A stretch of DNA of 64,000 nt from Pseudomonas sp. Seg1. Lineage in GTDB: Bacteria; Pseudomonadota; Gammaproteobacteria; Pseudomonadales; Pseudomonadaceae. Every line of letters begins with the position of its first letter. Position 1 is the first letter of the stretch. The translations under genes were made by a program, and so were the position numbers. Location: NCBI RefSeq assembly GCF_018326005.1, contig NZ_AP021903.1, positions 2,854,001 to 2,918,000 of the forward strand, read 5' to 3'. The notes below the pieces were generated by a model that made no database searches, was not told where the DNA came from, and saw only the letters and a program-made list of their open reading frames with translations. Shown one piece after another: positions 1-10,159 of the stretch.

Positions 1-500
1 AGTGGCGAGTAGGTGGTGATCCCGGCGCAGAGCAGTGGCGCGACGGCTGCCAGTTGCGCGTCGGGATGGCGGATGCGCAGCACGTAGCGTTCATGCACGA
101 CGATGTTTTGCGAGTAGCCGCCGAGCGTCCAGCCGGGGGCGTCCGGCGTCGGGAAGTTGTAGGTGCCGATCATGCCGTCGCAGTAGTTTTCCAACCCGGT
201 TTCGCAGTCATCGCAGTGTTTGCAGCTGTCGACAATGCAACCGACACCGACCAGATCACCCACTTTGAAATCCGCGACATGTGCGCCAATCGCCGAGACG
301 CGCCCGACAATTTCATGGCCCGGTACGCAGGGGAATTGCGTGCCGGCCCATTCGGCGCGCACCTGATGCAAGTCCGAATGGCAGATGCCACAGAAGGCGA
401 TATCGATCTGCACGTCATGGGCGGCCGGCGCGCGGCGCTTGATCTGCATCGCCTCAAGGGGTTTGTCGCCAGCGTGGGCACCGTAGGCTTGTACGAGCAT
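1..500 (-). CDS. Zinc-dependent alcohol dehydrogenase, 3' part cut off by window edge
   Basis: The minus-strand frame begins with ATG at 498-500 and stays open to the window edge (about 166 residues visible). It shows the medium-chain alcohol dehydrogenase GroES-like domain. Catalytic-zinc ligands are seen at about C37 (FCGICHSDLH) and H62 (PGHE). The structural-zinc cysteines are at about C93, C96, C99 and C107. The pattern is that of the YahK/cinnamyl-alcohol dehydrogenase branch, NADP-dependent cytoplasmic enzymes that reduce aldehydes or oxidise alcohols. The Rossmann cofactor domain lies outside the window, so cofactor preference cannot be read. It is divergent from the galactose dehydrogenase gene, with about 180 bp between them that must hold both promoters. 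Confidence 0.9.
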   Translation of the reverse strand, partial: MLVQAYGAHAGDKPLEAMQIKRRAPAAHDVQIDIAFCGICHSDLHQVRAEWAGTQFPCVPGHEIVGRVSAIGAHVADFKVGDLVGVGCIVDSCKHCDDCETGLENYCDGMIGTYNFPTPDAPGWTLGGYSQNIVVHERYVLRIRHPDAQLAAVAPLLCAGITTYSP

Positions 501-684
501 GGGAGCGTCCTCAATGGGGTTATCGAACGCACATCTTTGCCTTTTTGCCCGGCATTGAAGTAGTGCATTCCTGTGCAATGCTTGCCTGATCCTGCGAGGC
601 CTTGTGACGTTGTGCAGACAGACGATCGAAGTGTTTGCAGGTAATCTGCCGGTTCGCTGACTAAAACAAAAACAGGAGCCATTG

Positions 685-1617
685 ATGCAACCGATCCGTC
701 TCGGTCTGGTGGGCTACGGCAAGATTGCCCAGGATCAACATGTCCCGGCGATTCTCGCCAATCCCGCATTCCAGTTGCTGTCTGTCGCCACGCAAGGCAA
801 GCCCTGCGCCGGTGTCGAGAATTTCCAGTCGCTGAGCGAATTGCTCGCAAACGGCCCGCAGGTCGACGCGATCGCCTTCTGCACGCCGCCGCAAGGACGA
901 TTTGCGTTGGTGCAGGAAGCGCTGGCCGCCGGCAAACATGTGCTGGTGGAAAAGCCGCCCTGTGCAACGTTGGGTGAGGCAATGGCATTGGTCAGTCTGG
1001 CCGAGCAGCACGGCGTCAGTGCGTTGTTCGCCTGGCACTCGCGCTATGCGCCCGGCATTGCCGCCGCCCGCGACTGGCTCGCCACCCGCACCCTGCAAAG
1101 TGTGCACATCGACTGGAAGGAAGACGTGCGCAAGTGGCATCCCGGCCAGACCTGGATCTGGCAACCGGGTGGTCTGGGCGTTTTCGATCCGGGCATCAAC
1201 GCCTTGTCGATTGTCACGCACCTGCTGGCGCTGCCGTTGTTTGTCGAGTCCGCCGAACTGCGCGTACCCGAAAACTGCCAGTCACCGATTGCCGCTTCGA
1301 TCAAAATGTCTGATGCGCGCCACCTCGACGTGCGCGCCGAATTCGACTTCGACCATGGTCATGACGAACTCTGGAGCATCGAAATTCGCTGCGCCGAAGG
1401 TGTGTTGCGACTGGATAACGGTGGGGCGCTGTTAAGTATCGATGGTGCGCGCCAGACGGTTTCGGAAGAGGGCGAGTACGCGGCGGTGTATCGGCATTTT
1501 CAGCAGTTGATTGGCGACAAGGCCAGTGATCTGGATCTGCAGCCGTTGCGGTTGGTGGCGGACAGTTTCTTTGTCGGGAGTCGGGTGTTGGTGGAGGCGT
1601 TTTACGACGCCATTTGA
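685..1617 (+). CDS. D-galactose 1-dehydrogenase (Gfo/Idh/MocA family)
   Basis: A 310-residue cytoplasmic oxidoreductase. The N-terminal Rossmann motif GLVGYGKIA is at residues 7-15 and the family EKP motif (HVLVEKPP) lies near residue 92. The sequence closely resembles my memory of the P. fluorescens D-galactose dehydrogenase, which oxidises D-galactose to galactonolactone with NAD(P)+. ATG at 685 is chosen because AGGAG sits at 674-678; an in-frame TTG at 682 is also possible. It stands alone, divergent from an alcohol dehydrogenase gene and convergent with the hydroxyproline operon across a REP array. Other sugar substrates such as arabinose or fucose are possible for this family. Confidence 0.85.
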   Translation: MQPIRLGLVGYGKIAQDQHVPAILANPAFQLLSVATQGKPCAGVENFQSLSELLANGPQVDAIAFCTPPQGRFALVQEALAAGKHVLVEKPPCATLGEAMALVSLAEQHGVSALFAWHSRYAPGIAAARDWLATRTLQSVHIDWKEDVRKWHPGQTWIWQPGGLGVFDPGINALSIVTHLLALPLFVESAELRVPENCQSPIAASIKMSDARHLDVRAEFDFDHGHDELWSIEIRCAEGVLRLDNGGALLSIDGARQTVSEEGEYAAVYRHFQQLIGDKASDLDLQPLRLVADSFFVGSRVLVEAFYDAI

Positions 1618-1672
1618 GATCTGACGCCGTCTCATTGTGGTTGTCCCCTTAGCCAAAGTTCAGCAAAAACCT

Positions 1673-2558
1673 GCGGGAGCTGGCTTGCCAGCGATGGCGG
1701 TGGGTCATTCAACAACGATGTTGGCTGGCCCGACGCTTTCGCGGGCAAGCCCGCTCCCACAGTGATTGTGGCTGTACCCTTCGCCCAAGTTCACCGCGAG
1801 AACCTGTGGGAGCTGGCTTGCCAGCGATGGCGGAGGGTCATTCAACAACGATGTTGTCTGGCCCGACGCTTTCGCGGGCAAGCCCGCTCCCACAGTGATT
1901 GTGGCTGTACCCTTCGCCCAAGTTCACCGCAAAAACCTGTGGGAGCTGGCTTGCCAGCGATGGCGGAGGGTCATTCAACAACGATGTTGTCTGGCCCGAC
2001 GCTTTCGTGGGCAAGCCCGCTCCCACAGTGATTGTGGCTGTACCCTTCGCCCAAGTTCACCGCGAGAACCTGTGGGAGCTGGCTTGCCAGCGATGGCGGT
2101 GGGTCATTCAACAACGATGTTGGCTGGCCCGACGCTTTCGCGGGCAAGCCCGCTCCCACAGTGATTGTGGCTGTACCCTTCGCCCAAGTTCACCGCGAGA
2201 ACCTGTGGGAGCTGGCTTGCCAGCGATGGCGGAGGGTCATTCAACAACGATGTTGTCTGGCCCGACGCTTTCGCGGGCAAGCCCGCTCCCACAGTGATTG
2301 TGGCTGTACCCTTCGCCCAAGTTCACCGCGAGAACCTGTGGGAACTAGCTTGCCAGCGATGGCGGAGGGTCATTCAACAACGATGTTGGCTGGCCCGACG
2401 CTTTCGCGGGCAAGCCCGCTCCCACAGTGATTGTGGCTGTACCCTTCGCCCAAGTTCACCGCGAGAACCTGTGGGAGCTGGCTTGCCAGCGATGGCGGTG
2501 GGTCATTCAACAACGATGTTGGCTGGCCCGACGCTTTCGCGGGCAAGCCCGCTCCCAC
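1673..2558. repeat. Tandem REP array: seven 133-bp units (14 REP palindromes)
   Basis: Seven units begin with a GTGGGAGC-type palindrome at about 1673, 1806, 1939, 2072, 2205, 2338 and 2471, an exact 133-bp period. Each unit carries a GGGAGCTGGCTTGCCAGCGA REP, a spacer with CAACAACGATGTTG, and an inverted second REP (GCGGGCAAGCCCGCTCCCAC). A 44-bp linker joins the units. Copies are nearly identical; the sixth has GGGAACTAGC and the third has a CGTGGGCA variant. The array fills the gap between two convergent genes. Such bacterial interspersed mosaic elements are known in Pseudomonas and are mobilised by RAYT transposases; none is encoded in this window. Confidence 0.95.
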
Positions 2559-2566
2559 GATTTTGC

Positions 2567-3838
2567 TTAGAAACGGTCAAGCGCGTAAGGGTCGCTTGCC
2601 GGCAAATCCCCCATTCGTTTTTCTACCTCCGGCAACACCATCCGCGCAACCATCTCCGCCGTCACCGCCGCTTGCGTCAGCCCCAGATGCTGATGCCCAA
2701 ACGCAAGCAACACCTTGCCCCCGCACGCTTGATCAATCACCGGCAACGAATCCGGTAGCGATGGCCGAAACCCCATCCATGGCGTCGCCGCCTCAGCGCT
2801 CAGATCCTTGCGGAACAACCCCTGAGTCAACCGATGCAACTGCCACGCGCGTTCCATGCTCGGTGGCCGCTCCAGCCCGGCGAACTCGACCGTGCCCGCC
2901 AGGCGCAAGCCTTCAGACATCGGCGTCATGATGAACTTGCGCTCCAGCGAGGTGACCGGGAAGGGCAGGCGGTTGTGTTCCTGCGGCAACATCAAGTGAT
3001 AACCGCGCTCGGTGTCCAACGGGACTTTCTCGCCGGTGAGTGCGGTGGTGAGTTTTGCCGAGTGCGCTCCGCAGGCGATCAAGACGCGGCTCGCGGTCAA
3101 ACCACCGGTTCCGGTGATCAGCGAAACACCGTGCTCCCGCACATAACCGCCCTGAACCTGTTGCCTCACAAAACTCACGCCGCTGGCCTTGGCTGCTTCG
3201 ACCAACTCGCAGACCACGCGATATGGATCGAGAAAGTGGCCGGTGCGCGGAAAGAACAAACCGCCCTGAATCTGATCGCTGAATTGCGCTGCGGATTCCC
3301 GTACCGCGCCAGCCGGCCAGAAATCGACCGGCACTTGCTGCTGGCGCAAGCGAACCTGGAGCGCATCGATGGCCTGCCGCGATTCCGGGCGCTCGAAGAC
3401 CAGCAACGATCCATCGACCTTGAGCAGGTCAGGACGTTGAATATCCCCCAGCAAACGATGCCAGGCATCCAGACTGCTTTCATTCAGCGCCCGCAAACCC
3501 GCCACGGTTTTCTGAAAGGGCTCCGCCCGCAGGTTCAGCAACAGCCGCGTAAACCAGGGCAGGGCGCGGGGCATGTATCTCCAGTCCAGGCGCAGCGGGC
3601 CCATCGGGTCCATCAGCATTGCCGGCAAGCGCTTGAGAATCGACAGGTCGGCAATCGGAAACACCTGCTCGGTCGCCAGATGCCCGGCGTTGCCGAACGA
3701 TGCGCCGTGCCCCGGTTCCTGTTGATCGATGACCACCACACGCTGGCCTTGGCGGGCAAGACGCAGTGCGCAGGCGACGCCGATGATGCCGGCGCCGACC
3801 ACGGCGATGTCGTGCGAGACGTTATTCGGGCTGGTCAT
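2567..3838 (-). CDS. FAD-dependent D-amino acid dehydrogenase, probable cis-4-hydroxy-D-proline dehydrogenase
   Basis: A 423-residue DadA-like flavoprotein with the dinucleotide-binding motif VVGAGIIG near its N-terminus and a late [10 protein letters not shown] segment typical of glycine/D-amino acid oxidases. In the hydroxyproline pathway this step oxidises cis-4-hydroxy-D-proline to delta1-pyrroline-4-hydroxy-2-carboxylate and passes electrons to the respiratory chain. It is the last gene of a five-gene minus-strand run and overlaps the aldehyde dehydrogenase gene by 17 bp. ATG at 3836-3838 is preferred, with AAGGGAAG upstream; an earlier in-frame ATG at 3856 would lengthen the overlap. 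The substrate is inferred from context; DadA-type D-alanine dehydrogenase is the alternative. Confidence 0.8.
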   Translation of the reverse strand: MTSPNNVSHDIAVVGAGIIGVACALRLARQGQRVVVIDQQEPGHGASFGNAGHLATEQVFPIADLSILKRLPAMLMDPMGPLRLDWRYMPRALPWFTRLLLNLRAEPFQKTVAGLRALNESSLDAWHRLLGDIQRPDLLKVDGSLLVFERPESRQAIDALQVRLRQQQVPVDFWPAGAVRESAAQFSDQIQGGLFFPRTGHFLDPYRVVCELVEAAKASGVSFVRQQVQGGYVREHGVSLITGTGGLTASRVLIACGAHSAKLTTALTGEKVPLDTERGYHLMLPQEHNRLPFPVTSLERKFIMTPMSEGLRLAGTVEFAGLERPPSMERAWQLHRLTQGLFRKDLSAEAATPWMGFRPSLPDSLPVIDQACGGKVLLAFGHQHLGLTQAAVTAEMVARMVLPEVEKRMGDLPASDPYALDRF

Positions 3839-5414
3839 GCGCTTCCCTTTGCCCATCGAGCAGGCGACGCAATTGCAGGGGATTGGCCTGTTTCAGTGCC
3901 GAGGGCAACAAGCTGTCGGGGAAATCCTGATAGCACACCGGACGCAAGAATCGGTGGATCGCTGCTGTGCCAACAGATGTCGACCGCGCGTCGGATGTGG
4001 CCGGGAACGGCCCGCCATGTACCATCGCATCAGACACTTCGACACCGGTGGGCCAACCGTTGACCAGCAACCGACCGGCCTTGCGCTCCAGCGCTGGCAG
4101 CAGCGCGCGGGCCTGCTCGAGGTCTTCGTCGTCCAGGTGCAATGTGGCAGTCAGTTGGCCTTCCAGATGTTCGATCACTTGACGCATCTCCTCGTCATCG
4201 CTGCATTGCACAATCAACGACGCCGCGCCAAAAACTTCGGCCTGGAGGTTCTGATCGGCGAGAAAATCGCTGGCTTGGGTGACGAACAGGTGGGCCTGGC
4301 ACTGATTGGGTTGCGTGCTCATCTGACCCACAGCCGAAATTTGCGCATGGGGGTTCTCGGCCAAGGCATTCACGCCAGCCTCATAGGCATTGAAGATGCC
4401 TGGCGTCAGCATCGTCTGCGCGGGGCTTTGTTGGAGCCGTTCGGCAGTGGCGGCGACAAATTTGTCCAGCGCGGGCCCCTTATGCGCAATCACCAGACCA
4501 GGATTGGTACAGAACTGCCCGGCACCCACAGTCAGTGAAGTGACGAAGCCCTGCGCCAATGCTTGCACGCGATTGCGTAATGCCGCGGGAAACAGCAACA
4601 CCGGATTGATCGAACTCATTTCCGCATACACCGGAATCGGCTCGGGTCTTGCCTGTGCGGCTTGAACCAGTGCCAGACCACCGCTGCGCGAACCGGTAAA
4701 ACCCACGGCTTTGATGCGTGGATCGGTGACCAGCGCGATACCCACTTCGCGACCGGAACCGTACAACAACGAAAACACCCCCTCCGGCAGACCGCAGGCT
4801 TGCACCGCTCGCGCCACTGCGCGGCCGACCAGTTCACTGGTGCCGGGATGCGCGCCATGGGCCTTGACGATCACCGGGCACCCGGCCGCCAGCGCCGACG
4901 CCGTGTCGCCACCCGCCACCGAGAACGCCAAGGGGAAATTGCTCGCGCCAAACACCGCCACCGGCCCCAACGGCACTTGGCGTTGACGCAGGTCCGAGCG
5001 CGGCATCGGCTGCCGCTGCGGTTGCGCTGTATCAACGCGCACATCCAGCCATTCACCGGCCCGTATTGTGCGGGCAAACAGTCGCAGTTGCTGACACGTG
5101 CGGCCACGTTCGCCAAGCAAACGGGCGCTCGGCAGGCCGGTTTCGGCCATGGCACGGTCAATCAGCTCATCGCCAAGGGCTTCGATTTCCACGGCAATGC
5201 GTTGCAGAAATTCAGATCGGGCATCCAGCGTCGTTTCGCGATAGCGGTCCAGCGCTGCCCAGGCCAGCGCGCAGGCCCGCTCGACATGTTCGGCCGAACC
5301 GCCGGCATAGGCAGGCTCCAGCGTCATCCCCGTGGCCGGGTTGATCCCCCGAACGGCTTCGCGATTGCCCGCAACAGTGTGCTGTCCGATCAGCATGTGG
5401 CCCGTCAGAGTCAT
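3822..5414 (-). CDS. 2,5-dioxovalerate (alpha-ketoglutaric semialdehyde) dehydrogenase
   Basis: A 530-residue aldehyde dehydrogenase, the length of the NADP-type KGSADH group. Visible family features are a cofactor-site segment ([16 protein letters not shown]), the general base Glu in AEMSSINPV and the nucleophilic Cys in GQFCTNPG. It should convert alpha-ketoglutarate semialdehyde to alpha-ketoglutarate, the last step of hydroxyproline breakdown, feeding the TCA cycle. It lies between the deaminase gene, 67 bp upstream with a small hairpin in the gap, and the dehydrogenase gene it overlaps. The same enzyme can serve sugar-acid pathways, but the context points to hydroxyproline. Confidence 0.85.
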   Translation of the reverse strand: MTLTGHMLIGQHTVAGNREAVRGINPATGMTLEPAYAGGSAEHVERACALAWAALDRYRETTLDARSEFLQRIAVEIEALGDELIDRAMAETGLPSARLLGERGRTCQQLRLFARTIRAGEWLDVRVDTAQPQRQPMPRSDLRQRQVPLGPVAVFGASNFPLAFSVAGGDTASALAAGCPVIVKAHGAHPGTSELVGRAVARAVQACGLPEGVFSLLYGSGREVGIALVTDPRIKAVGFTGSRSGGLALVQAAQARPEPIPVYAEMSSINPVLLFPAALRNRVQALAQGFVTSLTVGAGQFCTNPGLVIAHKGPALDKFVAATAERLQQSPAQTMLTPGIFNAYEAGVNALAENPHAQISAVGQMSTQPNQCQAHLFVTQASDFLADQNLQAEVFGAASLIVQCSDDEEMRQVIEHLEGQLTATLHLDDEDLEQARALLPALERKAGRLLVNGWPTGVEVSDAMVHGGPFPATSDARSTSVGTAAIHRFLRPVCYQDFPDSLLPSALKQANPLQLRRLLDGQREAHDQPE

Positions 5415-5440
5415 GGTTTATTCCTGATGAGAAAAGATTG

Positions 5441-5461
5441 CCCGCCGCTACAGTCGGCGGG
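5441..5461 (-). terminator. Small intercistronic hairpin
   Basis: CCCGCCG and CGGCGGG form a 7-bp stem with a 7-base loop between the deaminase gene (stop at 5482) and the aldehyde dehydrogenase gene (start at 5414). No U-tract follows on the minus strand, so it is more likely an mRNA-processing or attenuation hairpin than a full terminator. Confidence 0.35.
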
Positions 5462-5481
5462 CACGAAAACGCAGCGAGGGA

Positions 5482-6429
5482 TCAGGCGAAGTTCTGCTCC
5501 GCCGACCAGTTCTCGTACCAGTGACGGAACAGCGCGTACTGGTTCTCTGCATAGCGGCGTTGTGAGTCGCTCAACGCATCGGTTTCATTGAAATGCAGGG
5601 TGTATTCCTTGTCCCCGTTGAGCACCATCAGGTGCTTGTAATACAGCACCAGATCGCAGCCTTCGTCGAACGACGACAGCACCGCCAGCGCCGATTCCAG
5701 TTCCCGCGCCTGACGTCGTGCCTTGGCATCGCCCTTGGCCGCTTGCTTGCTCAGGGCCACCAGTTGCAGCACTTCGCGGGGCAGGGCGTTACCGATCCCG
5801 GTGATCGCACCGGTGGCGTTGCAGTTGACGAAGCCGTGCACCACTTGCGTGTCGACGCCGACCATCAGGGTTACGTCGTCATCCTTGGAGGTGATGTTTT
5901 CGGCGGCGTAACGCAGGTCGGCGCCGCCACCAAACTCCTTGAAGCCGATCAGGTTCGGGTACTCGCGGCGCAGCTCGAAAAACAGATCGGCGCGGGTGGC
6001 GAAGCCGTAGTAAGGGCTGTTGTAGATCACCGCAGGTAACTCGGGCGCGGCCTGCAGAATCGCGGCGAAGTGGGCTTTTTGCGCGGCGGCCGAAGCACCA
6101 CGGGACAGCACGCGGGGAATAACCATCAAACCCTGCGCGCCGACTTTCGCCGCGTGGGTCGCATGGGAAACCGCTTCGCGGGTGTTCACCGCACCGGTCC
6201 CGACAATCGTCGCAATCCCCGCCGCCACCAGCTGCGCCACGCCTTCCTGACGCTCGGCTTCGGTGAGCAACGGCCAGTCGCCCATGGACCCGCAATACAC
6301 CACGGCGCTCATGCCGATATCGATCAGCTCGCGCCCCTTGGCAACCAGCGCGTCGAAGTCCGGTTTGCGCTGGGCGGTGCACGGGGTCATCAGGGCTGGC
6401 ATGCAGCCGGTGAAGATGTTGTCGCTCAT
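5482..6429 (-). CDS. lhpC: Delta1-pyrroline-4-hydroxy-2-carboxylate deaminase (DapA-like)
   Basis: A 315-residue member of the dihydrodipicolinate synthase/N-acetylneuraminate lyase TIM-barrel family. The Schiff-base lysine is in IGFKEFGG and the catalytic tyrosine in YNSPYYGF. In hydroxyproline-degrading pseudomonads the enzyme of this family next to the epimerase deaminates the pyrroline intermediate to alpha-ketoglutarate semialdehyde. ATG at 6427-6429 is preceded by AAGGAG at a good distance; an ATG 21 bp further upstream lacks such a site. It lies between the epimerase and the semialdehyde dehydrogenase genes, the expected operon order. The symbol follows usage for this pathway and rests on family plus context. 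Confidence 0.87.
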   Translation of the reverse strand: MSDNIFTGCMPALMTPCTAQRKPDFDALVAKGRELIDIGMSAVVYCGSMGDWPLLTEAERQEGVAQLVAAGIATIVGTGAVNTREAVSHATHAAKVGAQGLMVIPRVLSRGASAAAQKAHFAAILQAAPELPAVIYNSPYYGFATRADLFFELRREYPNLIGFKEFGGGADLRYAAENITSKDDDVTLMVGVDTQVVHGFVNCNATGAITGIGNALPREVLQLVALSKQAAKGDAKARRQARELESALAVLSSFDEGCDLVLYYKHLMVLNGDKEYTLHFNETDALSDSQRRYAENQYALFRHWYENWSAEQNFA

Positions 6430-6484
6430 TGTTTTAACTCCTTGGCACATCGTTCAAATAAGGGTGGAAAGTCGGCGCGGCAGC

Positions 6485-7411
6485 TCAGATGCCCCACGCG
6501 AACGGATCTGTTTCATCGATCAGCAATGTGCTGTCGGCGGTCATGAAGGCGCGGCCAGTGATGTAGGGGCGGATGCGTTCACCTTCCCATTCGAAGCGGC
6601 CTTCGAACTGGCTACCGGTGATGCTTGCCTGTACCCAGCGCGCGCCGGGCTGCAGCTTGTCGTCGGCCGCAAGGCAGGCGAGTTTGGCGCTGGTGCCGGT
6701 GCCACATGGCGAGCGGTCGTAGGCTTTGCCGGGGCACATGACGAAGTTGCGGCTGTCGGCGTTGGTGTCGTCAGCGAACAGTTCGATGTGGTCGATGACC
6801 GCACCGTCCTCACCGCATATGCCTTGATCTTCGAGGGCCTTGAGCATCGCCCAGGTGTACGCCGTGAGGTGCTCGACGTTGTCCATCGTCAGGGTCTGGC
6901 CATGCTCGGACACAAGGAAAAACCAGTTGCCGCCATAAGCGATATCGCCGAACACCCGGCCGAATCCTGGCACGTCCACCGGCACCTGTTTGCGGTAGCG
7001 ATAAGACGCCACGTTGCCCAGCGTCACGGTGCTGTCTTCATGCAGCGTCGCGCTGACCGGGCCGACCGGTGTGTCGATCTTGTGCACGCCTGGGGCGATC
7101 TGGCCCAAGTGCTGTAACGAATTGATCAGGCCGATGGTGCCGTGGCCGCACATGCCGAGGTAACCGGCGTTGTTGAAAAAAATCACCCCGCACGTGGCGT
7201 CAGCCGACACCGGTTCGCAGTACAGCGCGCCGACCAGCACGTCGTTGCCGCGTGGTTCCAGCAGGCAGGCGCGACGCCATGCATCATGCTGATCGCGCAG
7301 AGCATCGCGCTTTTCAGCCATGGTGCTGCCGGGCAGTTCGGGAAAACCCTTCATCACCAGACGTGTGGGTTCGCCGCCGGTATGGGAATCGATGACGTGT
7401 ACTCGTTTCAT
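6485..7411 (-). CDS. lhpA: 4-hydroxyproline 2-epimerase (proline racemase family)
   Basis: A 308-residue cytoplasmic epimerase with both catalytic cysteines visible: MCGHGTIG near residue 88 and [12 protein letters not shown] near residue 236. The N-terminal [12 protein letters not shown] is the family signature. Having two cysteines, rather than the Ser/Cys or Thr/Cys pairs of the dehydratase-type relatives, supports epimerase activity: trans-4-hydroxy-L-proline to cis-4-hydroxy-D-proline, the entry step of the pathway. It is followed by the deaminase gene and preceded by the permease gene with only 22 bp between them, consistent with one transcript. Confidence 0.92.
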   Translation of the reverse strand: MKRVHVIDSHTGGEPTRLVMKGFPELPGSTMAEKRDALRDQHDAWRRACLLEPRGNDVLVGALYCEPVSADATCGVIFFNNAGYLGMCGHGTIGLINSLQHLGQIAPGVHKIDTPVGPVSATLHEDSTVTLGNVASYRYRKQVPVDVPGFGRVFGDIAYGGNWFFLVSEHGQTLTMDNVEHLTAYTWAMLKALEDQGICGEDGAVIDHIELFADDTNADSRNFVMCPGKAYDRSPCGTGTSAKLACLAADDKLQPGARWVQASITGSQFEGRFEWEGERIRPYITGRAFMTADSTLLIDETDPFAWGI

Positions 7412-7433
7412 GGACGTCTCTCGTTTGAAGATT

Positions 7434-9059
7434 TCAGTAAGCGCCGGCAGGGCGCGCGTTCACGGTGGAGGCGGGGGCGGCGACTTCGCTTTCTTCATCG
7501 TCATCCTCAAGGTGCAGCAGATGTGCCGGTACGCCGGTCGCGGCGCCCCAGTAATAGATGCCCGTCGCACAAGCAGCGACGACGAGGGTGTCGAACGGGT
7601 GGGCGAGGATGCCGAGGCCGCCGAAGGTGCCGAGTTTCGACAGCACGATCGTCACCGCGTAGAAGGCGATCAGCCAGGCCGAGGAGCGCACTTGGCGAGC
7701 CAGATTCAGGTGCGCAGTCGGTACAAAACGACCGCACAGCAGGTAGACGACAAACATCAGGATTTGCAGGCCGAGCAGCCACGACACGGTGCTCCAGCCC
7801 GACCAGTAGACGATCAGTGCAGCGATGATGAACGACACCGGTCCGAGCACGCCCATGCACTTGACCCGGAACGGCCGCGGCATGTCCGGCGCATTACGGC
7901 GCAACGCAGCCACCGACACTGGCGCCACGGCGTAGCTCAACACCAGTGCGGCGGAAACCACGTTGATCAACGCTTCCCACGACGGGAAGGGCAGGGTCCA
8001 GAACACCGACAGCGCAAACGTCAGCCACAGCGCCGGACGCGGGATGCCGGACTTCTCATCGATGTGGGTGAACACCTTGAAGAATGTGCCGGTCTGCGCC
8101 CAGCCGTAGATCACCCGAGGCGTGGCGTTCATGTAGATGTTGCCGCAGCCGCTCGGTGAAATCACCGCGTCGGCGACCACCAGATACGCCAACCAACCCA
8201 CACCGAGCGCCAGCGCGATGTCGCGATACGGCAGGGCAAATTCCTTGCTCACACCGGCCCAGCCGTTGGCGAGCATTTCGGTCGGGATGCCACCGAGAAA
8301 AGCCATTTGCAGCAGCACATAAATCAGGGTCGAGAGCAGCACCGAGAGGATCAGCGCGATGGGAATCGTGCGCTGTGGATTCTTCACTTCGCTGGCCACC
8401 GAGATGATCGGCGTAAGGCCCAGATACGCGAAGATGATCCCGCCCGCCGAGACCGCCATCTCCACACCCGACAAGCCGAACGGCGCGAAGCCCTGGACGT
8501 GGAAGTTTTCCGGTTTGAAGAACGTGAACAGCACACCGATCACCAGCAACGGCACGATGAACTTGAAAATGCTCACCAGATTATTGGCTTTGGCGAAGGT
8601 CTTCACGCTGCGGTAGTTGAGCACGAAGAACAGGCAGAGCAGGCCGAACTGCACCAGCCAGCCGAGCAGTGTCGGATCACCGGTGCCGGTCTTGGTCAGC
8701 CCGGGAAACCACGCCGCGGCGTATTGGCGCGAGGCAACCACTTCGATCGCCACCAGACTGGAAAACGCGATCAGGGTGATGAAGCCCATCAGGTAACCGA
8801 GCAACGGCCCGTGGGAGTAAACCGGGTAGCGCACCACGCCGCCGGCACGCGGTAGGGCGGCGCCCAGTTCGCAGTAAACGATGCCCAGTAGCAACACGGC
8901 GAAACCGCCCAGCAACCAGGAAAATATCCCCGCCGGCCCGGCGATGGCGGACACGTGACTGGCCGCGAACAACCAGCCGGAGCCGAAGATCGCCCCGAGC
9001 CCGATAAACGTGAGATCGATCAGTGAAAGCTGTTTTTTGAACTTGCCTTGGCCTGACAT
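7434..9059 (-). CDS. APC-family amino acid permease, probable hydroxyproline importer
   Basis: A 541-residue inner-membrane transporter with about 12-13 hydrophobic segments. It starts with the short charged N-terminus and the [20 protein letters not shown] motif of the APC superfamily (first helix with the G-S-G unwound site). It is the first gene of the hydroxyproline operon and lies 222 bp from the divergent regulator. By context it imports hydroxyproline or proline. The C-terminal 30 residues are acidic (LEDDDEESE) and hydrophilic. The substrate is an inference from position only. Confidence 0.82.
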   Translation of the reverse strand: MSGQGKFKKQLSLIDLTFIGLGAIFGSGWLFAASHVSAIAGPAGIFSWLLGGFAVLLLGIVYCELGAALPRAGGVVRYPVYSHGPLLGYLMGFITLIAFSSLVAIEVVASRQYAAAWFPGLTKTGTGDPTLLGWLVQFGLLCLFFVLNYRSVKTFAKANNLVSIFKFIVPLLVIGVLFTFFKPENFHVQGFAPFGLSGVEMAVSAGGIIFAYLGLTPIISVASEVKNPQRTIPIALILSVLLSTLIYVLLQMAFLGGIPTEMLANGWAGVSKEFALPYRDIALALGVGWLAYLVVADAVISPSGCGNIYMNATPRVIYGWAQTGTFFKVFTHIDEKSGIPRPALWLTFALSVFWTLPFPSWEALINVVSAALVLSYAVAPVSVAALRRNAPDMPRPFRVKCMGVLGPVSFIIAALIVYWSGWSTVSWLLGLQILMFVVYLLCGRFVPTAHLNLARQVRSSAWLIAFYAVTIVLSKLGTFGGLGILAHPFDTLVVAACATGIYYWGAATGVPAHLLHLEDDDEESEVAAPASTVNARPAGAY

Positions 9060-9281
9060 GGCATCGCCTTCTTGTGAGTTATTGGATAGGCAGTTGTGTC
9101 ACTCGGACGGCCAGACTTTGAACTCATCGGCAGCGTGGCGATTGATGTTTTGCGGTGGGATCAATGACGAATTCAGCACAATTGCGCTGACGGATTGCGG
9201 CGCTCGACAGGGTCGTGGTGTTGCTGCAATCTGCACGCGAACGGCGCATGGGCTATCCACGAACAGGGGAGAGAATCCTTG

Positions 9282-10052
9282 ATGCACAACGCGTTTTCGA
9301 TTCTTTGCCAGGGTGGCGACGGCAACCGTCCGCAGACCCTTGAAGAGCTGGTGGCCAGCGCTGCGCTGCTGTTGCCGATGCTCGATGTGATCCCCAACGC
9401 GGTGATTTTCATCAAGGATGTGCAGGCCCGGTATGTCCTGGCCAACCGCACACTGGTGCAGCGTTGCGGCTTGAAAGACTTGCGCCCGCTGCTCGGCAAA
9501 ACCAGCGCGCAGGTGTTCCCGGCGCAACTGGGGCCGGGCTACACCGAGCAGGATCGCAAAGTGCTGGAGGAGGGGTTTGTGCTGGAGGATCAGCTCGAAC
9601 TGCATCTTTATGGCAGTCGCGAACCCGGTTGGTGCCTGACCCACAAACAACCGCTGTACAACCGCGACGGGCAGATCATCGGTTTGGCTGGTATCTCCGT
9701 GGATGTGCAGTCAGCCAGCGAAACCCATCCGGCCTTCCAGCGACTGGCGGCGGTCGACGAACACATTCGCAACCATTTCAACCGCCGCGTCACGCTGGGC
9801 GAACTGACGCGCATCGCCGGTATTTCCGTCGCGCAACTGGAGCGTTACTGCAAACGTGTGTTCCACCTGACGCCCCGGCAAATGATCCAGAAAGTACGCC
9901 TGGAACACGCCCACCGACTGCTGCATACAGACCTGCCGATCACCGACGTTGCGCTGCAATGCGGCTACACCGACCACAGCGCCTTCACCCGCCAGTTCAA
10001 GGCCTCGACCGGGTTTACACCTCGGCAGTATCGTCAGGCTACATCCCTGTAG
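9282..10052 (+). CDS. AraC-family regulator with N-terminal PAS-like sensor
   Basis: A 256-residue regulator. Residues about 25-145 form a PAS-like domain (MLDVIPNAVIFIKDVQARYV opening, then IGLAGISVDV), and the last 100 residues carry the two AraC helix-turn-helix units, ending with CGYTDHSAFTRQFKASTGFT. ATG at 9282 follows GGGGAGAG; earlier in-frame codons lack a ribosome-binding site and read as low-complexity. It is divergent from the hydroxyproline operon, as expected for its activator. AraC-type LhpR proteins control this pathway in other pseudomonads, but whether this is the orthologue cannot be settled here. Confidence 0.85.
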   Translation: MHNAFSILCQGGDGNRPQTLEELVASAALLLPMLDVIPNAVIFIKDVQARYVLANRTLVQRCGLKDLRPLLGKTSAQVFPAQLGPGYTEQDRKVLEEGFVLEDQLELHLYGSREPGWCLTHKQPLYNRDGQIIGLAGISVDVQSASETHPAFQRLAAVDEHIRNHFNRRVTLGELTRIAGISVAQLERYCKRVFHLTPRQMIQKVRLEHAHRLLHTDLPITDVALQCGYTDHSAFTRQFKASTGFTPRQYRQATSL

Positions 10053-10054
10053 GT

Positions 10055-10126
10055 GCTGCCGAAGGCTGCGATCTTTTGATCGTGTTTTTAAAAACAAAAA
10101 ATCAAAAGATCGCAGCCTCCGGCAGC
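10055..10126. terminator. Long imperfect hairpin between convergent genes
   Basis: GCTGCCGAAGGCTGCGATC...TTTTGAT on the left is matched by ATCAAAAGATCGCAGCCTCC...GGCAGC on the right, giving a stem of more than 25 pairs around an A/T-rich loop. It separates the AraC-type gene from the convergent DUF6124 gene and probably ends transcription from both. The sequence also resembles a dispersed Pseudomonas intergenic palindrome. Confidence 0.7.
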
Positions 10127-10159
10127 TCTTACACAATCATTGTGGCGAGGGAACTGGTG

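Noticed and set aside
1673..2558. CRISPR array
   Set aside because: Both repeats and spacers are identical from unit to unit and the repeats are REP palindromes; no cas genes are nearby.
1705..2931. Series of 62- and 132-residue open frames on both strands, each shifted by 133 bp
   Set aside because: They are translations of the REP array; the repeated peptides (ELACQRW, GAGLPAKAS) follow the palindromes and have no ribosome-binding sites.
2834..5591. Plus-strand frames of 269-409 codons across the hydroxyproline genes
   Set aside because: Antisense to well-supported enzymes with intact active sites; composition is Arg/Gln/His-rich as typical for GC-rich shadows.
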